Shown in pieces: positions 1-7,404 of a DNA stretch of 62,925 nucleotides. The DNA is taken from assembly GCA_003223935.1 (NCBI GenBank), contig QHXQ01000060.1, positions 1-62,925 of the forward strand, written 5' to 3'. Position 1 is the stretch's first letter. Each line of letters starts with the position of its first letter. The position numbers and the translations under genes were made by a program. Origin of the DNA: Acidobacteriota bacterium (GTDB lineage Bacteria > Acidobacteriota > Blastocatellia > Pyrinomonadales > Pyrinomonadaceae). The notes under the pieces are model-generated. The model was not told the origin of the DNA and did no database searches. It saw only the letters and a program-made list of their open reading frames with translations.

Positions 1-197
1 ATGCTCAGCGCGAGTATGCCCGGCAGCAGTTGGTTCGGATAGCTCTGGCTCGTGATGCTGAGGCGCGTCATCACAAACCCGAAGATGAATGTGAACAAGA
101 GCGGCTGCAACCCAACCCGCAAGATAAATGATTTCAACTCACGCCGCGCCACCCGCAGATCGCGGTGCAACAAGGCGAGCATCGTTGTCATGTTCAT
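1..197 (-). CDS. ABC-2 type export permease, N-terminal part (runs off the window)
   Basis: Only the first 65 or so codons are visible, because the gene continues past base 1. The reading begins MNMTTMLALLHRDLRVARRE, a basic cytoplasmic stretch, and passes into a hydrophobic segment (LQPLLFTFIFGFVMTRLSI) that looks like a first transmembrane helix. This is the usual start of ABC-2 (DrrB-like) permeases. It lies 29 bases downstream of the ATPase gene on the same strand, so the two probably form one exporter. The start at 197 is the first ATG after the ATPase stop; a second ATG follows two codons later. The family call rests on this short stretch and on the neighbour. Confidence 0.75.
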   Translation of the reverse strand, partial: MNMTTMLALLHRDLRVARRELKSFILRVGLQPLLFTFIFGFVMTRLSITSQSYPNQLLPGILALS

Positions 198-226
198 GAT
201 GAATCCGCTTCATACTGAATAAGCTA

Positions 227-1192
227 TTACTGCCTGAGGCTGCGTCCTGTGAGATGCAAGAATAGATTTTCTAAACTCGGTTCGGCGACGTGCGCGTCTG
301 TGACCATGATGCCTTGCTCGCTGGCCAAGCGCATGGCGTTGGCGAGTAAGCCCTCGGCTTTGTCGGCGTAGAGGCGGATCAAGCCGTCTTGCGCGTTGAC
401 TTCGGCGACGCCGGGCAACGTGCGCAGAGATGTGACGAGGCGTTCACCGTCGTCATCGGCGGCGCGCAGTTCGATCAAGTAGCCACCGGGGATGCTGGCT
501 TTTAGCTTGCCGGGTGCGTCGAGCGCGAGCAGTTTGCCTTTGTCCATGATGGCAATGCGTTGGCAGAGTTGATCGGCCTCTTCCATGTAGTGCGTGGTGA
601 GAAAGATCGTCTGCCCTTTGCCGTTGAGTTCGACGAGCATGTCCCAGAGCGCGCGGCGCGATTGCGGATCGAGTCCGGTCGTCGGCTCATCGAGAAAGAG
701 GATCGCGGGGTCGTGCATGAGCGCCCGCGCGATCTTCAGACGCTGCGCCATGCCGCCGGAGTAGCCGTTGATCTTTTCGTCGGCGCGCTCCGATAGTTGA
801 AAGCGCGCGAGCAAATCGTTGGCGTGTTGCTCGCGCGTCTGTTTGGGGATGCCGAAGTATTCGGCGTGAAAGAGCAGATTCTCGCGCCCCGTTAGACTGC
901 GGTCGAGGTTGTTCATCTGCGGCACGACGCCGATGCGGCGTTTGACGGCGACGGGATCGCGCGCCACGTCAATGTCTTCAACCAGCGCCGCACCGCCCGT
1001 CGGTAAGACGCGCGTGGTGAGTATGCCGATGGTCGTCGTCTTGCCCGCGCCGTTTGGCCCGAGCAGGCCAAAGAATTCGCCACGCGGGACTGCAAACGTG
1101 ATGCCGTCCACGGCTTTGATGGCGACGGGCTGGCGCTTGCCCTTCGGCGCATAAGTTTTCTGCAAGTCGCGGACGGCGATCACGGTCTCCAT
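227..1192 (-). CDS. ABC transporter ATPase, drug-export (DrrA/CcmA-like) type
   Basis: The ATPase half of a two-gene exporter. Visible motifs in order: Walker A GPNGAGKTT, Q-loop region VVPQMNNLD, signature YSGGMAQRL, Walker B ILFLDEPTTGLDP, and H-loop FLTTHYMEEAD. The 'TTHYMEEAD' segment and the C-terminal domain of about 90 residues after it are typical of DrrA-like ATPases that export antibiotics or lipids. I chose the ATG at 1192 (METVIAVRDL); an in-frame GTG five codons upstream is possible. It follows the unknown gene at 1223-1714 by 30 bases and precedes the ABC-2 permease by 29, so sigma factor, unknown protein, ATPase and permease look like one leftward operon. The substrate cannot be inferred. 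Confidence 0.93.
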   Translation of the reverse strand: METVIAVRDLQKTYAPKGKRQPVAIKAVDGITFAVPRGEFFGLLGPNGAGKTTTIGILTTRVLPTGGAALVEDIDVARDPVAVKRRIGVVPQMNNLDRSLTGRENLLFHAEYFGIPKQTREQHANDLLARFQLSERADEKINGYSGGMAQRLKIARALMHDPAILFLDEPTTGLDPQSRRALWDMLVELNGKGQTIFLTTHYMEEADQLCQRIAIMDKGKLLALDAPGKLKASIPGGYLIELRAADDDGERLVTSLRTLPGVAEVNAQDGLIRLYADKAEGLLANAMRLASEQGIMVTDAHVAEPSLENLFLHLTGRSLRQ

Positions 1193-1222
1193 CCATCTGC
1201 ACCTCACATTAAAGTTTTAAAC

Positions 1223-1714
1223 CTACGGCACGGATGGCGGCGGCTCGCTGTGCGTGCTCGTCGTCTGCTCGCCCGCGCTCGCGTCCGGCTCGCAGCCTTT
1301 GCGCTGGCGCATCCACTCGCTGATTGATTCGCGGATGAACTCGCCGAGGTCTTCGATGTCGTGCGCGGACTTGCGCCAGAACTCTTTGAAGGCGCGCGCG
1401 TCGAAGCCATAGACGCCGACGTGCGGGCGATGCTTGCGCAACTCCGGCCCCAACTCGTCTTCATAATAAGCGACGAGTTGCCGGCATGCCATCGCCACGA
1501 CCGACAAAGAACTGTCGGGCGGCAGAGGATCGAAGACTGTGCCCGCACCCGCGTCAATCTCCTTCAAGCGTTCGAGCACGCGGTTGTAACGACCGGCACA
1601 ATAAGCGGCCGTGCCCGGGTCTTTGCCCGCGCCCGTCCATTCGGCCTGCAAGGCCATGCGCCCCGTGCGGCGCAGCACGTTAATGAGTTTCAGCAATTCT
1701 TTCTCTCGTTCCAT
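1223..1714 (-). CDS. Hypothetical soluble protein in the ECF sigma / ABC operon
   Basis: I do not recognise this 163-residue protein. It is predicted soluble and helical, with no signal peptide or membrane segment. It begins MEREKELLKLINVLRRTGR, has a Tyr/Arg-rich middle (YCAGRYNRVLERL) and ends in a low-complexity Ser/Thr/Pro tail (about residues 143-163). There is one cysteine in the middle and one in the tail and no HxxxCxxC motif, so it is not a classical zinc anti-sigma factor. Its position 15 bases after the sigma stop codon makes a regulatory role with that sigma factor possible, but that is inference from position only. A GAGAGG stands about 9 bases before the ATG. Confidence 0.6.
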   Translation of the reverse strand: MEREKELLKLINVLRRTGRMALQAEWTGAGKDPGTAAYCAGRYNRVLERLKEIDAGAGTVFDPLPPDSSLSVVAMACRQLVAYYEDELGPELRKHRPHVGVYGFDARAFKEFWRKSAHDIEDLGEFIRESISEWMRQRKGCEPDASAGEQTTSTHSEPPPSVP

Positions 1715-1729
1715 TTCCTTTAACCTCTC

Positions 1730-2287
1730 TCATCCAACCGGTTCAAGCTGCTCGCGCAGCAGTTTCTTGCCTTGATGCACGCGCCACTTCACCGTCGTGA
1801 GCGGCACGCCGACAAAGGCCGCGATCCGTTTCAGAGGCATCTCGTCCAAGTAATGCAGACGCAAGACAAGCGCGTAATCTTCGGGCACACATTCGAGCGC
1901 GTGCCTTAACTCCTCTTTGTCCGCTTGCTCAACAAGCGGCTGATTGAGCGCCGCGAGTTTTTCAAGCAATGCTTCATCTAATTCGACGCGGCCCGCCCTG
2001 TGCACACGCTCGCGCTGCGTAAAGCGAAACGCACGATGGCGCGTGATCGCGCCGAGCCACGCGGCGAACCGCGATGGCGCTTCGAGCGTGGGCAGCGCCT
2101 TGAAGGCGATCAAGAGAGCGTCTTGCGCCACGTCTTCTGCGTCTGCACGCCCGACAATCGCTTGGGCTGCGCGCACGACCGCCGCGCGATAACGCGCGCA
2201 CAACTCATCGAACGCGCTCAGGTCGCCCAGCATCGCTGCGACCACGAGCACCTCGTCCGGCACCTCCACATCAACGTCATGCGCCAT
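1730..2287 (-). CDS. ECF-family RNA polymerase sigma factor
   Basis: A 185-residue sigma-70 factor with regions 2 and 4 only, the ECF layout. Region 2 spans about residues 20-85 (FDELCARYRAAVVRAAQAIV, then DAEDVAQDALLIAFKALPT, close to the common DAEDxxQExFLxxW pattern). Region 4 spans about 125-180, with the helix-turn-helix MPLKRIAAFVGVPLTTVKWR. It directs RNA polymerase to its own promoter class, which I could not identify here. It is first in an apparent operon with an unknown protein and an ABC exporter, so it may control that pump. No anti-sigma factor with a membrane helix is adjacent. It is distinct from the ECF factor at 43005-43664. Confidence 0.92.
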   Translation of the reverse strand: MAHDVDVEVPDEVLVVAAMLGDLSAFDELCARYRAAVVRAAQAIVGRADAEDVAQDALLIAFKALPTLEAPSRFAAWLGAITRHRAFRFTQRERVHRAGRVELDEALLEKLAALNQPLVEQADKEELRHALECVPEDYALVLRLHYLDEMPLKRIAAFVGVPLTTVKWRVHQGKKLLREQLEPVG

Positions 2288-2379
2288 GCACCGTCAACAG
2301 CCTTCACTGTTATAGAGACATACGAAGAGGCAAAGGATAGTGATCGAGAGAAAAATTTTCGCGCATTGTATTGACTTCG

Positions 2380-3288
2380 CTATTTCTCTTCCGGAATTGG
2401 ACTCGCCGTGTCGAGTGCGATGCGCCAATGGTCGCCGTCGCGCCGCCAGATGCGGACGTAGTAGCCTCGCTCAGTCGTCGCGCCGTCTTTCAGTTCATAG
2501 CTGCCGTAGCTGTAGCCCAGATCGCCGGACTGCGCCACGTCCGCACTTGTCGGCGTGCCGGTGAGCTTCCACGACTTGCTGTTGAGATAAGCTTGAATCT
2601 CCCGCCGGCCGACGACGGGGAACATGCCGTTGCGATGCAAACGCGCATCTGCGGTCAACTGCGCGCCGAGGGCCTCGGCGCCACCGCGCTCGCTTTCAGC
2701 GTGCAACAACGCGCGGTCGGCTGCGAGTAGTACTGCACGTTCCGCTTCAAGGTTCACGTGTGCGCGTGCTTTGTGTGTGCTGCTTGGTGGATGAAATTGC
2801 AGCACGGGCGCATCGGTCGGCGGCCGCGCAGGCGTGCTGACGCCGCAGTCAACGGCCACTTTCCAACTGCCGTCCGGTTGCTTTTTCCAGATCGAGAAGA
2901 AGTAGCCGTATTGCGTCGGGCGCGGCTGCGCGGAGTGATCCGTGACCGTGTAGGGGCCGGTCGTGTAGCCGAGGTCACCGGCCTGCGAGACGTCTGCATA
3001 GATCGGATACCAGTTGAGCGTGAATGTCGGCGGTGTCGTGGGCGCGGGGCGTTTGCGGAATGCTTCTTTGGTGTTCGTCGGGTGCGGCTGAAAGTTGATG
3101 CCGTCGTCCGCAAAGTAGGTCAGAAAAGCTTCGCGCACGCCCCGCTCGACTGACAGATGCGCGAACGCGCGTTCAGATGCAACGAGCGACGCAAGCGCGG
3201 GCGATAGCTTCTGCTCCTGTGAATGAGCCGACGGCAAAACGCTCAACGCCAACGCCATCGGCAATAAGATCAACAGACTTCGCTTCAT
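2380..3288 (-). CDS. Secreted protein with two NTF2-like (DUF4440/SnoaL) domains
   Basis: A 302-residue protein with a clear signal peptide (MKRSLLILLPMALALSVLPS, cleavage near AHSQ) followed by two copies of one domain, about residues 35-155 and 175-297. Both copies share the order 'ERAF/DRAL - DGINF/DARLH - GDLGYTTGPYTV/GDLGYSYGSYEL - YGYFFSIWKKQ/RGYYVRIWRRD - GSWKVAVD/DHWRIALD', the pattern of the SnoaL-like/DUF4440 cone fold. Such domains bind small hydrophobic molecules or act as stand-alone enzymes, and no specific activity can be assigned. Its start codon overlaps the stop of the upstream cyclase gene by four bases (ATGA), so the two are translationally coupled. Confidence 0.8.
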   Translation of the reverse strand: MKRSLLILLPMALALSVLPSAHSQEQKLSPALASLVASERAFAHLSVERGVREAFLTYFADDGINFQPHPTNTKEAFRKRPAPTTPPTFTLNWYPIYADVSQAGDLGYTTGPYTVTDHSAQPRPTQYGYFFSIWKKQPDGSWKVAVDCGVSTPARPPTDAPVLQFHPPSSTHKARAHVNLEAERAVLLAADRALLHAESERGGAEALGAQLTADARLHRNGMFPVVGRREIQAYLNSKSWKLTGTPTSADVAQSGDLGYSYGSYELKDGATTERGYYVRIWRRDGDHWRIALDTASPIPEEK

Positions 3289-3959
3289 TCGACAAGCGCG
3301 AAGGCGCGGACGGGGAATGTGCCCATGCCTTTGACTTTGACGGGCACGGCGAAGAACTTGCAGCCATGCGCGGGCAGCGCCGCGAGGTTGCAGAGATGTT
3401 CGACAATCGGAATGTCGGCGCGCAGCAAGAGCGTGTGCGCGGGCCTCGTCAGATCGGCCGTGTCGTCAATGTTGAGCGAGTCAATGCCGACGAGGCGCGC
3501 GCCCGCAGCGACGAGATGCTCGGCCGCCGCGCGCGTCAAAAACGGATGACCGTTGAAATACTGCTCCGTGTTCCAGTGCACATCCCAACCCGTGTGCACG
3601 AGCACGGCCTTGCCGCGCAGATCATATGGCGCAAACACGTCCGCATCAATCGCGCGCCCGCCTGCGCTGCGGACGACGACGGCATCGAGATTGGCGACTG
3701 CGTCGAGCGGGAGTTGCGCAACATCAAGGCCGTCGGCGTAACGATGAAAGGGCGCGTCAAGGTACGTGCCTGTGTTGGCGACCATCTCAATCTTGCCGAT
3801 GTGAAACTCTGTGTCGGGGCCGTAAAGCTGACGCGAAGCTACGCGCGTTAAATGATCCGTGATGACAGGCGCGGGCAAGCCGCGATAGGTGACGAGTCCG
3901 TCCGCGATCTCATGGCTTACATCAATCAGTCGCGCGGCGCGCGGCGCATCGGTTAACAT
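3285..3959 (-). CDS. Cyclase-family (kynurenine formamidase-like) metal hydrolase
   Basis: A 224-residue cytoplasmic protein of the cyclase/KynB superfamily, which hydrolyses amide or lactam bonds using divalent metal. The family motif HxGTHxDxPxH appears here as N-T-G-T-Y-L-D-A-P-F-H at residues 62-72: the two leading His positions are Asn62 and Tyr66, while Asp68 and His72 are kept. His is also present at HTGWDVHW (about residue 105) and in FNGHPFLT. The NTGTY form marks a subgroup rather than obvious decay, since the rest of the fold is intact, but the substrate is open. It is the first gene of a two-gene unit with the NTF2-like protein and is divergent from the decarboxylase at 3999. Confidence 0.8.
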   Translation of the reverse strand: MLTDAPRAARLIDVSHEIADGLVTYRGLPAPVITDHLTRVASRQLYGPDTEFHIGKIEMVANTGTYLDAPFHRYADGLDVAQLPLDAVANLDAVVVRSAGGRAIDADVFAPYDLRGKAVLVHTGWDVHWNTEQYFNGHPFLTRAAAEHLVAAGARLVGIDSLNIDDTADLTRPAHTLLLRADIPIVEHLCNLAALPAHGCKFFAVPVKVKGMGTFPVRAFALVE

Positions 3960-3998
3960 GCGGGCATTAAACGATCAGATCGATCAGGAGCACAAGCA

Positions 3999-5417
3999 GT
4001 GACATTGATGCTGGCCGAAGGAGCGCGCGCCGAACTCTGGCAGCGCGTCGTCGAAACGATTGAAGCTTACGCGACGGAAGTTGCACAGTTGCCCGTGAGC
4101 ACTGAGCCGAATCCGTCTGCGATTCGCGCGCGGCTTGCGCCGTTCGATTTCGCGCAGACGGTCGCGCCGAATGATGCGGTCGAGTTTGTCGCCGATTGTC
4201 TGAGACAGTATCAGGTGCACACGCCGCACCCGCGCTACTTTGGCCTCTTCAATCCCGCGCCGACGACGATGGGCATCGCCGCCGATACGCTCGTCGCTGC
4301 CTTCAATCCGCAGATGGCCGCTTGGAGTCACAACCCGTTCGCGGCCGAAGTGGAGTCGCACTTGGTGCGCGCGTTCGGCGCACGCTTCGGCTACGCCGAG
4401 ACCGACGGCACGTTCTGCTCGGGCGGCGCAGAGGCGAACCACACAGCCGTGCTCACGGCGCTTACACACACGCAAAGTGAGTTCGCGCGCGGGGGCGTGC
4501 GCGCGCTCGCGGCGCAACCTGTGCTCTACATCTCAGGCGAAGGGCATCACTCGATCATCAAGGCCGCGCGCCTCTGCGGTCTCGGCACGGACGCCGTGCG
4601 CGAGATTCCGGTTGATGAGAAGTTGAAGATGGATTGCCATGCGCTCGTCGCACAGATCGAGCGCGACCGCAACGCGGGCTGCGCGCCCTTCATGCTTGTC
4701 GCCACGCTCGGCACGACCAACTCCGGCGTACTCGATCCGGTTGATGAACTGGCCCATATCGCCGCGCAAAACGAGCTGTGGCTGCATGCCGATGCCGCAT
4801 GGGGCGGGGCGGCGGCACTAGTCGCGGAGTTGCGCCCGTTGCTCAAAGGGATCGAGCGCGCCGATTCGATCACATTCGACGCGCACAAGTGGCTCTCCGT
4901 GCCGATGGGCGCAGGGCTTTATCTCACGTGCCACACAGACATACTCACGCGCACGTTTCGCATCGCCAATGCTTACATGCCGCGCGCGGTCGAGACGGAG
5001 CACGACATCAGTAGCCCTTATGAACATTCAATGCAGTGGTCGCGGCGCTTCACGGGGCTGAAAGTTTTCCTTTCGTTGCTTGTCGCCGGTTGGGACGGTT
5101 ATGCCGAAGTGATCCGTCAACAGACTGCGATGGGCGCGCTCTTGCGCCGCGAGCTTGAACAGAATGATTGGGCGATCATGAACGAGACCGAATTGCCCGT
5201 CGTATGTTTCATTGATCGCGCGCGGGGAGACGCACAACTCAATGAGATCGCCGCCGACGTGCTTGCATCGGGGCGGGCTTGGATTTCAACCACGCGGCTC
5301 GGCACAGGCCAGCAAGTCCTGCGCGCGTGCATCACGAACTATCGCACCGATGAAGCGGACGTGCGCACACTGGTGCAAGCCGTGAACGAGGCACGGGCCA
5401 AGTTGCGCGTAATTTGA
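3999..5417 (+). CDS. Group II pyridoxal-phosphate amino-acid decarboxylase
   Basis: A 472-residue fold-type I PLP enzyme of the aromatic-L-amino-acid/glutamate decarboxylase group. Landmarks in order: substrate-side segment HTPHPRYFGLFNPAPT, phosphate-binding SGGAEANHTAVL, the LWLHADAAWGGAA strand whose Asp contacts the pyridine nitrogen, and the internal aldimine lysine in FDAHKWLSVP (Lys297). Size and motif order fit a complete, active enzyme. The substrate cannot be read from sequence; DOPA/tryptophan, glutamate and 2,4-diaminobutyrate decarboxylases share these motifs. The cupin gene follows after 12 bases, suggesting co-transcription. The divergent gene 39 bases upstream is the cyclase. 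Confidence 0.92.
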   Translation: MTLMLAEGARAELWQRVVETIEAYATEVAQLPVSTEPNPSAIRARLAPFDFAQTVAPNDAVEFVADCLRQYQVHTPHPRYFGLFNPAPTTMGIAADTLVAAFNPQMAAWSHNPFAAEVESHLVRAFGARFGYAETDGTFCSGGAEANHTAVLTALTHTQSEFARGGVRALAAQPVLYISGEGHHSIIKAARLCGLGTDAVREIPVDEKLKMDCHALVAQIERDRNAGCAPFMLVATLGTTNSGVLDPVDELAHIAAQNELWLHADAAWGGAAALVAELRPLLKGIERADSITFDAHKWLSVPMGAGLYLTCHTDILTRTFRIANAYMPRAVETEHDISSPYEHSMQWSRRFTGLKVFLSLLVAGWDGYAEVIRQQTAMGALLRRELEQNDWAIMNETELPVVCFIDRARGDAQLNEIAADVLASGRAWISTTRLGTGQQVLRACITNYRTDEADVRTLVQAVNEARAKLRVI

Positions 5418-5429
5418 TCGGAGTAACAG

Positions 5430-5789
5430 ATGGAAAAAGTTAATCTCAGAGAGAAGCTGGCGCTCTTTAGCGCGCACTGGCAGCCGAAGATCGTGGGTGA
5501 GTTGAATGGACAGTTGGTGAAGCTGGTCAAGTTTCAAGGGCCGTTCGTCTGGCATCAACACGAGGCAGAGGACGAGATGTTCTTCGTCGTCGCGGGGCGC
5601 TTTCGGATGGAGTTTCGGGATCGCGTCGTGTGGCTCGAAGCGGGTGAATTTATCATCGTGCCGCGCGGCGTCGAGCACAGACCCGTGGCCGAAGAAGAGG
5701 CGCAGGTGATGCTGTTCGAGCCGGCCACGACCTTGAACACGGGCAACGTGCAAGACGAGTTGACGCAACCCGTGTTAGAGCGAATTTGA
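5430..5789 (+). CDS. Small cupin-domain protein
   Basis: A 119-residue single-domain cupin. Cupin motif 1 is seen as HQHEAEDEMFFVVAGRF (two His and a Glu for metal), and motif 2 as PRGVEHRP with the third His. Such small cupins bind Fe, Mn or Ni and act as dioxygenases, isomerases or sensors; this form, ending in a conserved FEPATTLNTG stretch, is common but functionally unassigned. It sits 12 bases behind the PLP decarboxylase on the same strand, so it may act on the amine or aldehyde products of that enzyme (inference). ATG is preceded by GGAG at about 9 bases. Confidence 0.88.
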   Translation: MEKVNLREKLALFSAHWQPKIVGELNGQLVKLVKFQGPFVWHQHEAEDEMFFVVAGRFRMEFRDRVVWLEAGEFIIVPRGVEHRPVAEEEAQVMLFEPATTLNTGNVQDELTQPVLERI

Positions 5790-5798
5790 GCCGACGCT

Positions 5799-6956
5799 TC
5801 AGACCGGTAGCAGCATCGGCACGACGAACAATGCGCGCCCCGTGGCCGCTGTGCCTGTCGCTTTGGCCGCCCGCGATTCGACCGTCTTGTGTCGTGCGCG
5901 GGCAGCGCGGGCGCGCAGTTCATCCCACTCGACGGGCGGGATGCGCAGGAAGGCTGCCACCACTTCCGGGTCGAACTGCCGTCCTGCCTCTTGTCTCAGT
6001 TCGCGCACGGCGGCTTCATAAGAGCGGCCGGCGCGATAGACGCGGTCGCTCGTGATCGCGTCAAACGCATCGGCGACGGCGAAGATGCGCGCGTTCAGAT
6101 CGATCTCAGCGCCCGCGCGCCCTTCGGGATAGCCCGTGCCGTCCCAACGTTCGTGATGTTGCGCGACGACGCGCGCCGCGCCCGCGAGAAATTCGATCCC
6201 GGCGAGAATCTGCGCGCCCAAAGACGGGTGCTGGCGCATGCGCTCCCACTCGCCTTCGTTCAGCGCGGCGGGCTTGCGCAGGATCGCATCGGGAATACCG
6301 ATCTTGCCGATGTCGTGCAAGAGCGCGCCGAACTCAAGCGCGCACAGGTCTGTGTCCGCCACATCGACCTCATGCCCAAGTCGCAAGGTGAAACTGACGA
6401 CGCGCTCGGAGTGGCCGTGCGTCTCGCGGTCGCGCGTCTCCAAAGCGGCGGCGAGCGCCTGCAAGGTTGAGCGATATGAGTCCGCGAGCGAATTGAGCGC
6501 CTGTCGCAGTTCGGTCGTGCGCTGTGCGACCAGTTCGGTTAGGTGTTGTTCATAACGTCGCTTCGTGACCAAAAGCGCGCGATGCCGCAGCGCACGCCGA
6601 ATGGCCGCTTCGACCTGCGAGAGATCAAAGGGCTTCGTTAAAAAGTCGAACGCGCCCGCGCGCATGGCGGCAATCGCGTGCTCGATGGTCTGCGCGCCGC
6701 TGATCATGATGATGACCGCGTCGGGCGCAAGCCGCAGCGCACGCGGCACGAGTTCCAAGCCGCTCAAGCCCCCCATCGTGATGTCGCTGATGATGAGGTC
6801 GAACGATTCGCGACTCAGGCAAGCGAGCGCCGCCTCAGCCGAATCAACCGTATGGCATTCGTAACGCTCGCAGAGAAACTCGCGCAGCACGTCTCTGATC
6901 TCCGCATCGTCGTCGGCGATCAACAAACGCACCGGCTCTCGTTCATCATTCATCAT
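5799..6956 (-). CDS. Response regulator with HD-GYP cyclic-di-GMP phosphodiesterase output
   Basis: A 385-residue two-domain protein. Residues about 9-125 are a receiver (LLIADDDAEIRDVLREF, phosphoacceptor in LIISDITMGGLSG, Lys in FLTKPFDL). A short helical linker (about 130-170) joins an HD-GYP domain at 170-360, with GHSERVVSFTLRLG, HDIGKIGIPDAIL and HHERWDGTGYPEGRAG, the HHExxxGxGYP signature of c-di-GMP phosphodiesterases (RpfG family). It should lower c-di-GMP when phosphorylated. No cognate kinase lies next to it; the nearest is the hybrid kinase at 12790. It ends convergently 10 bases from the cupin gene. Confidence 0.95.
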   Translation of the reverse strand: MMNDEREPVRLLIADDDAEIRDVLREFLCERYECHTVDSAEAALACLSRESFDLIISDITMGGLSGLELVPRALRLAPDAVIIMISGAQTIEHAIAAMRAGAFDFLTKPFDLSQVEAAIRRALRHRALLVTKRRYEQHLTELVAQRTTELRQALNSLADSYRSTLQALAAALETRDRETHGHSERVVSFTLRLGHEVDVADTDLCALEFGALLHDIGKIGIPDAILRKPAALNEGEWERMRQHPSLGAQILAGIEFLAGAARVVAQHHERWDGTGYPEGRAGAEIDLNARIFAVADAFDAITSDRVYRAGRSYEAAVRELRQEAGRQFDPEVVAAFLRIPPVEWDELRARAARARHKTVESRAAKATGTAATGRALFVVPMLLPV

Positions 6957-7404
6957 CCACCTTCGCTCGACTCAATTTCGATTAAGCAGACGACCGTGCG
7001 GGGGCAGCGCGCTGCACCCTGTTAACGAACAACTGGCTGGACGGGGAGTTCTTTTGCGTCGGGGGAAACAGGGAGACGATGACCGCTACGGGCAAGCGTC
7101 GTGCCAACTTGCTCGAACGATGATGCAACGTTGAGTTGCAGACAAATCGCCTTCGGTCGCGCCGCGCCTGCGGCAAATCACTGCGGCGCGGGCGCAGGCG
7201 TTCGCTGCATTGTGCAACGGCGGCGCGCTCGCGGGGCGCAAGCTGCTTTGCTTAATGCGGCGAAAAAATGGGCGATCCGTATCGCGCGCCAGTGGAACAA
7301 GTCTTGCCGCAGGAAAGTTCGACTAGCTGAACACCCCCGACCAACAGATTCACGTTTTAGCCACCTCGTCTAAAACTTTCGACCGTTGTAGAGGAGAAGC
7401 GCAA
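6957..7404. other. Intergenic region upstream of the first subtilase
   Basis: This 448-base gap separates two divergently transcribed genes and must hold both promoters. I see no convincing gene: readings in it lack ribosome sites and family resemblance. Just before the subtilase a GAGGAG at 7391-7396 stands 8 bases ahead of a GTG start. No clear -35/-10 pair could be fixed by eye. Confidence 0.6.
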
